This document shows, piece after piece, positions 49,701 through 60,524 of a stretch of DNA of 64,000 nt (the stretch's first letter is position 1; each line of letters opens with the position of its first letter). The DNA is taken from positions 1,736,001 through 1,800,000 of the forward strand of contig NW_019028979.1 in the NCBI RefSeq assembly GCF_002105155.1, written 5' to 3'. A model generated the notes under the pieces. That model saw only the letters and a list, made by a program, of their open reading frames with translations. It made no database searches and was not told where the DNA came from. Both the position numbers and the translations under genes were made by a program. This DNA is from Lobosporangium transversale (Eukaryota > Mortierellomycota > Mortierellomycetes > Mortierellales > Mortierellaceae).

Positions 49701-51527
49701 TCTGTCTATGAATTTTCCTTTGGAGTTCCAGGTTGCTCTTGAAGGCCCTATGGAATATCCTGCAGCGGAGATAATCAAAGTAACGCCATTGGACTTTAAC
49801 AATCGTGGAACTATCGAGGCGGGCCAGCAATTCAAGTTGGTTGTAGAGCTGATCGATCCGCACGTAATTATCTCGGAAGATATCAAGCTATATGTCCGTA
49901 ACCTTAACTCACGTCTTGGACAACAACAGCGTGTCTTGATAAGCATCTCCTCTGACAGCAGAGAGCACCGAAAGCCTAACAAGAGACAGATAATTGAGGA
50001 TGAACGTGTTGACCCACACCATCATCAAAACAAACTGGAAGAGACATTCGTGACCAACACAAGTGTTAGTGGATCTTTGTTGATGCAGCCACAAGCTTCT
50101 ACAGATTTAGAGTCTAGTTTATTGCATCCTATCATCTCTTTGCGTGGTTGCAAACGCATCGATTCTAGCGATTCGCAAGGAGGACGCTATGAATTAGATC
50201 TCGGGCAACAAGATATGGGGTCTACAAATGTTCTTCGCAAGATAATATTGGAGAATACGAACTTTGACCGCGTGTCTTATCGTATCAGGACCATTTCATC
50301 ATTAGATAAAAATTGGCTTAAGATCAGCCGTCTAGATGGCACACTAGAACCGCCTTCAGAGGAGCACTTGTCGAGTGGATCATCTTCGGTGCACACCATC
50401 ACACTTAGCTTTGCCACTAATGTGCGCAATGTGTTTTCTACATACCTTCTAATTGAGAATGTGGATAATCCAGGAGACACAAAGACGGTGCGTGTGACAA
50501 TGGAAGTGGTTGCTCGGCAGAATCTGAGGCGAACGACCAAGGGCAATGAAGTCAGCAATCGTGTCTTTGATGTTTACGTAAACGGCATTGACTATAAGAA
50601 TTCTTCCTCTATTGACATGAAGAACCTGTATTATGGTTCTGAGTACACTGCAAGAAGCTTGGTTGTTTACAACCGCGAGACAGTTCCAATGGAGTTCACT
50701 GTAAGTTTAGCCTACTTTTTTTTTTTTTTTTTTTTTTTTTTTCCTTCTAAATATGAAAGTTCTAATCTTTTTATTTATTTATTTTTTTTAAAAAAAAAAT
50801 AGTTCAAATCGAACTTGTCTCCCTCAGACAGTACTGAAATTCTTTTTTCAACATCTCGAACATCTGCAAAGTTGTTCAAGACATTGACAGTTCCATCTGA
50901 AAACCATGTCCGCATTTATATTCGGTTTTTCCCAAAGCCATCTACTGCTATCCAAGCCGCTCTCGATAACGGAGAATACCGCGATCCTGACGAGATGGAG
51001 TTGAAGACTATAGAAATCTACATCAATTGCCGCCTGGTGAAAGATTATCAACACGTGGTTATTCTGACTGCAGAGTGCTACCTACCTGCGATTCGTGTGC
51101 ATTGGCAAGATTCTGTCTCTTTTGTTGGTAAGTAGTTTATTGACGGTATCGGTGTTGAATATCAACTTTGTAAGTGAAAGTGCCTCCTAATCATAGTAAC
51201 AAATTTTTTAGGCCACTTCATACGAGAAACAGCACAGTCATCAGATAGTCCAGATGAATTGAAATTGAGAATCACGGAGGATTATATGATTCTCGGAATA
51301 TCCAATTTGTTAGGCATCCCGTTGGAATATGAAATCGTCAATGATACCATGTACTTCAACCTGGAATATCCAGAACCGGACAAAATGGTGGATGGATTTC
51401 ATAAACATGAAATTCGTGTTGTACCTAACATGAAAGCCCTCTTGCGCAATGCTGAGAATTTTAGAAAGGTATTTTTTTTTTTACTTGCCAATGTCAAGCT
51501 AAATTCCGAGATATTTAATGATTTTAA

Positions 51528-51562
<35 letters not shown>

Positions 51563-52615
51563 AAACAGGAAAGATATGTTCAAGAGAACATCACGATCTA
51601 CAATCGAAATAGACCATTAGAAAACTATTGGATTCCACTGCGAATCAGTTTTGGCAATGTGTCTAATTTCCAGCTTTCATCTGGGTACAAGAGTTCATAT
51701 GCGTTTGGCATGATTGAGCAGCATGTTGTCAACTTCCTTAGCGATTTCAATAGCCATGCGGTCTTAGTGACAATGGGCAGTAGTAACGGCTGCTTCACAG
51801 GAGTTAACAGTACATCAAATGTCGGATCTGGTCCTAATATAGGATTCGGAGGAGCAAGCGGCCTTTATCCTGCTTCTATTGGACTTGGTCCTGATCGCGG
51901 AATCAGTCCATCGAGCTTGGGGTCGAACAGTCCATGTCACTCTTCATCACCTACGCTACTGATGAATGGAGGCAGCGGACTGACGACACTTATGGCGACT
52001 TCTCCATCATCTGGACCAGTCGCAGGAATGCTAGGATTGGGGCGTAGGGCATCACCACTAACAACATACCGTCCCCCGTCCCATCATCCTCATTATCAGA
52101 GCACCGAAGCCCAAGAAACACAGCGTAAATTGATCGATTTGGAGTTCCAATATCGATACGTGGTGGATCAATTAGTGTATTACAGTACGATCAAGACCGG
52201 AGAGAATTTTTTCCAGCTAGCAAGTTTACTATTCTGCACGTTACTCAGTAATCGCATCTTTCAGATATGGTCACCCGCATATTTGAAGGATCCAAGGAAG
52301 GCAGGATCAAGCACAGGTACAGGCACGACTGGACCTGCTGTAGGTTCAGCAAATTTGGCAGTGTCAGGAACTGTAGGATCCGTGACAGCTGATTATGATG
52401 GGAACGTAGAAAGAGCGCAGGTTCAGACAGGGGCGAATGGATTTACGATCCAAGGTGGCCACCACCGGCAACAAGATGAGACAGAGATTCGAGTGTGGCC
52501 AGATTCTTTACGCAAGTGGGTAGAAGCGCTGGACTACTTTGTGTCATTCTTTCCATATCACGCGCGTCAACTGGAGACTCTTAAGGCCTTACATCACAGC
52601 CTGATCTCATCGTAA
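40755..52615 (+). CDS. giant multi-ASH/MSP-domain (HYDIN-like) protein
   Basis: Eight coding exons: 40755-40824, 40929-41336, 41561-44383, 44477-46162, 46283-50700, 50803-51127, 51212-51468, 51569-52615, giving 3,677 residues; all junctions are GT-AG and phases close. At least nine immunoglobulin-like ASH (ASPM, SPD-2, Hydin) modules are visible, each opening with a '[LM]DFG..xxG' strand and an N-S/N-x-S/T turn: 'TMDFGDCCAGVWSRLPITFS', 'LDFGDTDVGALKSLPIKLIN', 'FLDFGNVVVGGISLRTIAIS', 'INFGTMDKGDRRTKTIVIQN', 'LDFGVCYVGRKTESRRITVT', 'LDLGHCYVDTGRKYSQ', 'LNLGWTPEVGKPVYGSFTLQ', 'IELGKIGHYNSWERAKG' and 'LDLGQQDMGSTNVLRKIILE'. Long charged, Ser-rich inserts separate some modules. No signal peptide or membrane helix was seen. 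Ends in a Gly/Ser-rich tail with a helical part. In animals such proteins serve cilia and centrosomes; the fungal role is unknown. Confidence 0.85.
46163..46282 (+). other. exitron-like intron inside the ASH-domain gene
   Basis: The 120-nt segment has GTAATT at its 5' end and TTAATAG at its 3' end, is a multiple of three and has no in-frame stop, so both spliced and retained forms keep the frame. Retention would insert 40 mostly hydrophobic residues between two charged regions, a poor fit to the surroundings, so splicing is favoured. Confidence 0.7.
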
Positions 52616-53190
52616 TTGTGGAGAAAGAGTTGCTAAAGCGCAAAATTTTGAGCAATAGATATACAAAGCCATTCAAGATAGATCATTAGACCTGTCCATT
52701 TACACTCTGGAATGAAAAGTTAAAATGTACTTGTCTACAGGCAAATGAATGAGAGAAGAAAGAAGTAGCATATTGGTTTGACCTATAAGTCCATCCATTC
52801 AATTTCGGTGAAGCGAATTCGCTAATCTAGCCAGCATATGAATAGCGGTTAGTAAAGCGGCGCTAGAAGTGATAGCAGTTTTTTTAAAAAAAAAAAAAAA
52901 AAAGTGACCAATGTGAAAGAAGCATGAGGTATTGTAGTTTTTTTTTTTTTTTTTTTTTTTTTTCGGTCACTATCATTTGTCGGAGCAAATTATTCAAGCT
53001 CGTCAGGCTCGTTAGCTCGTTATAAAAGCTTAGCAGGCCAAAAGTCGATTACCCCTTGACAGCTAACCATAGTTTAATTCAGAATATCGACCTAGACATG
53101 TTGCCTGTTTGGAGATGAATGTAAAAGGACAGCAACAGGAGAGCATCCAACTAAGAGAAGCCAAAATTGCATGGCCATCGGTAGTTGACT
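52616..53190. other. 3' flank of ASH gene and worn kelch-locus DNA
   Basis: Contains an A run (52885-52902) and a T run (52939-52963). From about 52980 to 53130 the sequence resembles the 3' flank of K7 in the orientation expected downstream of a minus-strand copy. A piece near 53115-53180 resembles the 52-nt middle exon ('TTGCATGGCCATCGG' end). Confidence 0.45.
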
Positions 53191-53965
53191 TATTGACTAA
53201 TCTGCTTCATTTGTCTTTGAGTAACCTCTTCCAGAACAAACCAAGGACTGTGTTACATGCATATTATGTCCTCCTACCTTTCCATTTTCACCGCCTCCTC
53301 TCGAGTCGTATCGCTGTTTTTTATGAATTCCTATTCTTAAATCCCTATCACGTCTCAACCGTTGGCGCTCAAACATGCCCTGAAGCAAGCACCCGTATGC
53401 CCTTTGCCCAAATTGGTTCGAGACTGCATGTTCAAGATGGGCCGTAAGACAAAAAAATGTATCATTTTTCTCTCTTGATCTCGCAGAATCATGGCCTCTT
53501 GATGCTGTCCCTTGAGCAGTCCACGAGTACGGGGATTCCACAAGTAATCAGGAATACTTTTGTATTGGCATCAACCAAACGCTTTTCATGCACGGTTGAG
53601 CCTATGATAGCTATCGAGCCAATACCGCTAATGCGAGTGCAAAATGGAGTACTGCTGCCACTCCTCTGCCTCGTGAGTGTGAGCTCCTAGTGGATTTTGC
53701 TACAGATTCCCAAAGAGGAGCGATTTACGGGTTTGTCACCTCTCTAACAATACTATTTGCGTACTTGGTGTTTTCGAAAAGGGATGGGAAGCTCGCTTTG
53801 TCAGCAATTGGCACGTTACTGATGGAGACTGAATTTGTCGACTCTGTTTGCAATAGCAACAGGAATAGCGACATGGCAGGTTACAGGCTTAAAGAAGAAA
53901 CATCAGTTGTACATTACATAATACCAGATCGGCTCAAGCTCACGGTCAACTATTGTAAGTGTTTC
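53191..53965 (+). pseudogene. kelch membrane protein remnant (psi4), exon 1 only
   Basis: Starts in the 5' flank shared with K7 (about 53215-53255) and gives the K3/K7 signal peptide end 'STVGAQTCPEASTRMPFAQI', then 'GSRLHVQDGP', after which a TAA and several frameshifts break it. Later pieces still match: 'FSLLISQNHGLL' in a shifted frame (SLDLAxSWxL in the intact genes), and 'NSNRNSDMAGYRLKEETS' near 53850-53900, equivalent to 'NSNRNSIMGGFKLKETTS' of K3. The end of exon 1 and its donor are near 53955. Middle exon and exon 3 are absent downstream. Confidence 0.75.
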
Positions 53966-54345
53966 ATTATCCCCTTAAATAGCTTTTTTATTACTATCTT
54001 CTTTCTCCTTTGGCGGTAAGGTCCACTTTAGGTTAGTTCGCTAATGAAATGACAAGCGGAGCAAAGGAGTAAAGGCGAAATAGTGAATACGTTTATACTA
54101 TCCATTTTTGAAGTATATGTGCATCTGAAGGCCGAAGATGAATCTGAGAGAGACAGGACATAGTGTATAAAAAAACGGAAGCGGAGATGTAGAATAGGAT
54201 ATTATAAAAGGCTTCATTTAGTTCTTCACTCTCCTGCATCACTACTCTACCCCAGAAAGTTTGTTATTCATCTACTTCGCCTTATTAATTACTGGACTGC
54301 TCTAATAGCCTTCCTACCTCTTTACTTGAACATATTCTCTTCTCT

Positions 54346-54378
<33 letters not shown>

Positions 54379-54860
54379 CCCCTTACTTTCTTTCTTTCTT
54401 TCTCTCTCCCTCTTCCATTATTATTTATCTTTGGCTAAAATTATCTGCCAAATCAAAAAATATGTTACTCACAAATGGCCAGCTGCTTCTTTTTATTGAA
54501 AAGTCCGCGGACTAAAGCAGATTAATCATTGGGACCAAACCATAACCTGCATCAGAATTACTAATCTATGTTTAACATTGTCTATGCGGAGATAAATGCG
54601 AAAAGGTGTCGTGGTATCATGAAAGTCATATATAGTAGAAGCCTGTAGCGCATACTACTATATCTTCAAACTATTTACTTAAAATACGATCCGAATAGCT
54701 ATGATCATGGGCATAAGCTAGACTAAATGTTTCCTGAGGGCTTTGTCACAAATATGGCTACTCTTGGGGACTGCGCGATGATGGGATAGCGTGAAGGCCA
54801 CGGCAATCTTTTGATATAGTTCACCTTCACTTGGTAATCTTCATACTCAAATATCTTTCG
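53966..54860. other. spacer with CT microsatellite
   Basis: A (CT)n run of about 30 nt lies near 54350-54380, within a pyrimidine-rich stretch (54330-54415). The part at about 54480-54690 resembles the 3' flank of K3 and K7, so it belongs to psi5 on the minus strand. Confidence 0.5.
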
Positions 54861-55489
54861 TTCAGTGAAACCATGATCTTCAACCCCGCTTTTGCTTTCG
54901 TTTTTTATAGATTAACACGCTTACAATGAATGCTACTAAGGCCAGCCCTGCTACTGCTCGCTCTGCTATGGCTCCAATACGCAAGTACAGGGTCAGCCGG
55001 AGGCGGTGGACCGATAGGAGATGTGAGCGATGGATGGTCGCCTGAAGAAGTTGCGACCCACTCAAACTTGGCCAAATCGAACATAATGATTGAATCAAGC
55101 GGTTCAGTAGTCGGGTGCTTTTCACCACATCAAGCTACGAGCCGATCACTAACAATACCACAAGCAGCGTAGGCCCATGGTTCAGCTGCATCAGGACCCT
55201 TCTTTCATTCTCCTGAATTGAGGTCGAGGACAAGGATTTCTTAAGGAGGGACGACAAAGCCTGAGGGACCACCAGATACAAGAGTGAGATCTCCGAGGAC
55301 AACAATATTTGTACTATCCTCATCTAATGATAAAAGAAAGGTATGAAAAATGGCATATCAGAGAACTAAAAAAAAAAAAAAAAAAAAAAACATCTTTTAA
55401 TAAGGAATACGCACTAATGATCAAGCAGTCGTACATTCAATTGGTAGAAGCATATCCTTTCACAGGCTAAAAGTGGTCATCATTCAGTG

Positions 55490-55520
<31 letters not shown>

Positions 55521-56160
55521 CATTTTTCATTTTTTTCTGGCGATTATGAAGCACTTACAATAGTTGGCTATGGGCTTGAGTCAATTCGATATTCTGTGGT
55601 GTAAATCGTTGATGTCCCTTCAAGCCTATAACCCCCATAACACCGTTCCTGTTGATATCGGAAACAGACCTAATAAAGCCGGGATGAATCGGTAGTGAGC
55701 CATTACTGACAAAGTGGGCTTCTCATGCCTTTCAAAATGGTCGAGCATGCACATATATTGTTAGAGAGATAGACAAAACTGAAAACCATTTCTATTCGAG
55801 AGTCTATAGCAAAGTCCTTTAGGGGCCTGCACAATCCCGGCCTGGGGGAAGTAACAGAACCATTTCGCACCTGTATCATCGACATTAACTTGCTGGCTGT
55901 CTTAAAAAATATTATCGTAAATGTAAAGTGTTTGGTTAATACCTATTCTGATGTGTCCCTGATAACTTATGATATCTTCATATTTGTGGAGTGTCATGGT
56001 ATCAAGAGACCATGACACCGCGAGATCAAGAGAAAGATGGCTTATTTTTTTTGTCATACGGCCCACCTTGGAGATAGAGTCTCGAGCCAATTTAGGCAAA
56101 AGGCATACGAATGTTTGCTTCGGGACTTGTTGGAGCACTAACAGTTGAGACATAGTGGAG
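54861..56160 (-). pseudogene. kelch membrane protein copy with many lesions (psi5), K3/K7 type
   Basis: Minus-strand copy spanning all three exons. Exon 1 (about 56160-55555) gives 'SLDLAVSWSLDTMTLHKYED' and 'GINQTLYIYDN' but has stops and frame changes. The middle exon (about 55415-55480) is recognisable by 'CCTTTCACAGGCTAAAAGT' on the plus strand, shared with K7. Exon 3 (from about 55330) reads 'DEDSTNIVVLGDLTLVSGGP', has stops before 'EILVLDLNSGE' and 'KKGPDAAEPWAYAACG', and keeps 'SIIMFDLAKFEWVATSS' before losing the frame in the stalk. An A run (55368-55390) and a T run (55494-55520) were gained in the introns. Clearly dead. Confidence 0.85.
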
Positions 56161-56473
56161 GATCAGGAACGGAAACTCCCAAAAGAATATAAATACAACT
56201 CGAGAAGGGGCAGTGAAAGTGAAAAAGCTGGAGAACATAATACCCGGTTAAAAAGCAGGGAAGTCTACAAGTCAACTGTGACATGAAAAAAGATGAAATG
56301 AAGAAACGAGAGTGAAAGAGAATACATGGACAGGGTTGTGCTTTGACATAAGCCAAGCGCTCTTTGCTCATCCTCCTCGTTGATTAGACTTTTCAATACA
56401 GCCACTTTACTCATCTAATGTCGATTTTTTATTATTTATGTGCAGATGGATGGTTGTTCAAATCATAATTGGC
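56161..56473 (-). promoter_or_regulatory. conserved 5' flank of psi5, directly behind K6
   Basis: Read on the minus strand the block repeats that before K3, including the AAAAGTCTAATCAA and GGATGAGCAAAGAGC elements (about 56350-56405) and the joint with the preceding K6-type gene. The same joint is seen at 19080-19200 between psi2 and K3. Confidence 0.6.
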
Positions 56474-58165
56474 TCACTGCCCTATATCTTCGTGTTCTAG
56501 AGCAAGTTCTCCATGAGGGTTCCGACCTAGAAGAGGCATTTGCTGAGGATGACGTGAGGTGTTGTCTATCAGCTGAGGACTATAAACTGGAGTCTTGCCA
56601 TAGTCCTCAGACACTCCTTCCATTAAGCCATGCTCTTGCTTGCCATAGTATTCGGGCGGAGCATGTCCTTGCTTGACATCTTTCGCTTCAGGGATCTCGC
56701 TCTTCTGGTTCTTTTGTCTCCGCCGCCTGTAAATGAACACTCCTGCAACAGTCGCTATAGCAGCCAAGGCTCCGATAACCCCTCCTATAATGGCTCCAAT
56801 ATTAATACTTGAAGATTCATTCTTCGTCGGAGCAGGAGCCTCAGACGTTACTGAAGCTCCTGGAGACGCGGTGGTAGTCGGTTTGGTGGGCAGTAGGTAA
56901 CTCGGAGGTGTATAAGTTGTAACCCATTCAAACTTGGATAGATCGAATAACAACATTGATCCATCACCACTTGGGTTTTTAGTATTCTGGCCACCCCAGA
57001 TTATGAATTGGTCCCCAACCAGGGCACAAGCAGGAAAGCTGCGAGGCGAAGTCGCATTAGGAGCCTTTCTCCACTCTTTCGAATTAAGATCCAGCACATA
57101 TAGTTCAGGAGTAGGTGGTTCCGCCCACCCGGGAATGCCTCCAAAGACAGCAATCTTGGTCCCATTTGCATCTATCATTTACAAAGCGCAAGGAGGTAGG
57201 AGCATAAAAGCACAGTTATTAGAATCATTGCTCATGCGGACTACATTCACAGATATGACATGAATGAAAGGAGTAAGGAATATAGTAAACAATACCGATG
57301 GCCATGCAGTTTTCACGTTTAAAGGTTGGTTCCTCACCTATTACATTCTAAAGAAAGGTATGGACAGGAGATGAATAGTACTGAGTCAATAGTCATATCG
57401 AGTCTATAGATGACTGACCGTTTTAATAAAGAAAGTAAAGATCGAAATAAGAGTGGAGTGGACATTTACAAACAGTGACCATGAATTGGTATCGATCGAG
57501 TATTCCAAAAGGTAACCCCAGACATTGTCCATTAATCGCCTGTACCCTAACATGAATGATGCCCTGGCACTGTTGTAGACAGCACCATGAATCATTCTCT
57601 GCCCAAATAAGTCATCGGGAATCCGACGTATGTATGGAGACTGTGATATTCTTTGGTCCACACACATGCTCGTTGGCAAATCCATGGAAAAGGTATACGT
57701 CCATCCGGTCCTGAGATCCATACTAATCTCATGTGCAAAGTGAAGGCACTGCTGAGTCCAAAAAAAGTCAATCGTTCTCCATTGTGCATTGGGATTAGTA
57801 ATATTGACTCGCTTAAAGGTTCCATTATTCGGGTAGTGTATCACTAAGGATCTATCATCGGTTACTGCCCAACTATCTGGGTCATTGGGGATATCGCCGA
57901 AAGCCTCAGCTGTCCAAGCAGGTGTATCGACCGACCATGATGTTGTAAGATCTAACGAGAAAACCGATGTGTTATTAGCAGAGCGTGGACCGCTCTGGAC
58001 ATAAAACTTTGATCCCACTTGTGCATATGGCATTCGAGTATTAGGGATTGGAGCGATTTGTGCATGAATGCTTGAGATAACCTGGAATGGAGTGGATAGA
58101 AAGCAAAGGAAGAGAAGCGGCAAGGCTCGAGTGAATATGCCAAAGGAGGACGAGTGAGAGGTCAT
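56474..58165 (-). CDS. kelch-type beta-propeller single-pass membrane protein (K6)
   Basis: Three exons (minus): 58165-57470, 57347-57296 (52 nt), 57171-56474, giving 481 residues, splice phases as in K1, K3 and K7. N-terminal signal peptide (about 1-35, ending near 'SIHAQ'), propeller ectodomain with 'YAQVGSKFYVQSG', 'FSLDLTTSWSVDTPAWTAE', 'KIAVFGGIPGW', 'ELYVLDLNSKEWRKAPNAT' and 'ACALVGDQFIIWGGQ', a Pro/Thr/Ala stalk, a membrane helix (about 375-397, core 'GVIGALAAIATVAGVFIY'), 'RRRRQK' stop-transfer and a tail of about 85 residues containing 'PPEYYGKQEHG'. Intact partner of the dead copy psi2: over exon 3 the two are nearly identical for more than 70 codons. Role unknown; probably a cell-surface binding protein. 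Confidence 0.85.
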
Positions 58166-58600
58166 GGTTGCGGCAGAATAACAAAGCTCTCCAAAGCTGG
58201 TGGAAGGAACAGTCTCAAAAAGGGAAAGTGTTCTCTCTTTTTTATTTTCTTTTTTTTTTCGGACAAGACAAAGGAAAGGAATGAGAAAGCTGGGATGAAT
58301 CAGGTCAGGTCATGAGGAAAGAGATGTGCATTCTCTTTCTCCCATCATCCTCGCTGACCGTTGTGAATGCTCTCTCAAGAAGGCCTACTACTGTATCCCA
58401 AGCATGCAGGATCCAAATTAAGTTTGATACAACGTAATAAACAAATAGGCAAGCACACAATGTCTGTTTTCATGGACCATGCATACAAAAGATGTAACAT
58501 CTCTGACACAGGGCCTCAGCTCATTTACCAACTGAAATCATCTTGCTGATTCTCCTCCATCTCGACCATACTTTTGTCTCCTCCGCGTCAACCTGTCAAC
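58166..58600. other. K6 upstream region, no gene seen
   Basis: Presumed promoter of K6 (minus). It contains a short T run near 58245-58259 and a GAGGATGA element on the minus strand near 58350 that is also present in the other kelch flanks. Confidence 0.4.
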
Positions 58601-59450
58601 GGTGGTCTTCACTTGTAGAGTGATATCAGCAACATATCTGGCGGCGCTTAGTATTACGAGGCTACTCCTTTACGGTTACGTGTAATTGATAGGGGCTCAA
58701 GTCCCTTGAAAGATCGTCAACTCCGTCTGTGCTTCCCTCAGCCTGCGACTGTAGCTGACAACAACAAAAGCAAGCGGCTATTTGTGAAAGCGAAGATGTG
58801 CCATTGCTAAAGGGTGCGGCTTCTAGCAATAACTGTCGAAAAGTCCCATCAGACAGAGCATATCAGCAATATTCATCCACCGCTTCTGAGTTCAGGCTAA
58901 TAGAGGATAATTACACCGTTCTTGACGATCAGACTACATCCATATTGAATCAGAAGGGCAAACAGTAAACAAATGAATCGGCACTGGAGACTAGCAATCA
59001 GAAACAAGAAAATGTCATGAATCCAAACCAAGATGGCTCCAAAAATGATAAAGATAATTTTGAAGAGCGACGACTGGACCATCATGGAGAGAACTGGAAG
59101 GCGCACTACCAACTGACAAGCAAGTGGTATCAAGGATGTGCCAAGGACTACTTTCCGCTCGTACTGTCTTCAAATACCACACTTTCTTCAGCAACGCAGG
59201 CACCTTAAGGAATATCTCTCTCTCGAACGCTAACTCATCCTTATCATCCACTGGGTCGCCCTCTGGGCCAAGCTCTACATATGATGCAATAAAGCTCCAG
59301 CACTATCGCAACCTGTCAACCCCTGTGCAGCGACCCATATTAAAATGTTAAGGAAAAGAAGGCCATCAACTGTAGTAAGTTTGCAATATGAAGGGCTAGG
59401 ACACACAGTACTAGTCTAGCAAGGCATTCGAAGCGGAGCTTGATACCAAA
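58601..59450 (+). pseudogene. possible remnant of a large repeat NTPase-type gene
   Basis: Short protein-like pieces in changing frames: 'SPLKDRQLRLCFPQPATVAD' followed by 'NNKSKRLFVKAKMCHC' (about 58700-58810), then 'IEDNYTVLDDQTTSILNQKG' and a TAA (about 58880-58970), then 'ENWKAHYQLTSKWYQGC' (from about 59090) and 'GTLRNISLSNANSSL'. From memory the first two resemble the N-terminal region of large P-loop/NACHT-like proteins common in Mortierella genomes, but this could not be checked. No complete reading frame remains. Confidence 0.3.
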
Positions 59451-60013
59451 CAGGACTTGTACAGAGGCTACTCTAGATGACTACCAAATAACTTTTATTA
59501 GCTCCAACCCTCATTATCATGAGAAGCGCACAATACCTATCAACAAAATCATGCATTTCCTGTAATAGATACCAATGGATCCTGGTTATGTTCTCGCATA
59601 GAAGCGATATCCTTTTTATGGGGAGAAGGAAAAGAAAGATTATTTCGATCAAGTGGATAGACAAGCAGTAAGAGTCGAGTACACAAGCATGCGGCGATAT
59701 CATGTGTGAGGTTGTGCACGTACCATGTCGAACGGAACATGGATTACAAACTTAATTTTACAACAAAAGCGCGATGCAACAAACCCAGGTTGCAATGGGC
59801 GTGTCTGATGCATTGCAAGCGACGCTCTCTTCCTTGCTTGCATTCATACTCTAGCAAAGGTATTTGGTAGATTCTCAGTTGCTCAGATGCGATAATCGAA
59901 CAAAAGCCATGATCTTCAAAATAAAAGCATACGTACTCCATTTGACCTCGATTTGGCGGCGCTCGCTCTGTATACGTTTAATGATTTTGTCGCTATTTTG
60001 GTGGCAACGGCAG
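59451..60013. other. intergenic, no gene seen
   Basis: Only short open frames without family pattern were seen. Confidence 0.4.
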
Positions 60014-60117
60014 TATAAAAGACATTTTTTTCCATTTTTCTCTTTCTTCTTCTCTTCTCTTCTCAACTCTTCACACTCTCCCCTTCTCATTTCTCACACA
60101 GTTTTATTTCGCTGCAG

Positions 60118-60420
60118 GCACCCGCTGGTTGGCCCCAGAGGTGTCCTGTTTTGACACTCAAGGTATACTCCCAGCCTTGCTTAGTCTCCCCTTTCTCTTT
60201 CTCTTTCTCTCCTCTTTCGCTGCAGGCACCCACTGGTTGGCCCCAGAGGTGTCCTGTTTTGGCACTCAAGGTATACTCCCAGCCTTGCTTAGTCTCCCCT
60301 TTCTCTTTCTCCCTCTCCTCTCGCTGCAGGCACCCACTGGTTGGCCCCAGAGGTGTCCTGTTTTGGCACTCAAGGTGTACTCCCAGCCTTGCTTAGTCTC
60401 CCTTTTCTCTTTTTCTTCCT
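60118..60420 (+). repeat. three tandem copies of a roughly 105-bp unit
   Basis: The core 'CACTGGTTGGCCCCAGAGG' and the following 'GTGTCCTGTTTTGGCACTCA' are almost unchanged in the three copies. The first copy has G for A (CCGCTGG) and GAC for GGC. Differences concentrate in the pyrimidine part. Confidence 0.9.
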
Positions 60421-60482
60421 CCCCTTTTCTTTCGTACGAGGGTTTTTTTTTTGCATTGTTTTCCCTCGTTAAAAAAAATAAA

Positions 60483-60524
60483 CGGAGCGCGACAAGCCAG
60501 ACCACCTCCTCGTGGTGCGCTCCG
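60483..60524 (+). other. interrupted inverted repeat, likely RNA hairpin
   Basis: CGGAGCGC (60483-60490) pairs with GCGCTCCG (60517-60524), and ACCAC (60501-60505) with GTGGT (60512-60516), leaving a 10-nt one-sided bulge and a 6-nt loop. Confidence 0.7.

Noticed and set aside
56934-57263. Plus-strand open frames opposite K6 exon 3
   Set aside because: Antisense to the conserved kelch blades; the same shadow appears opposite psi2.
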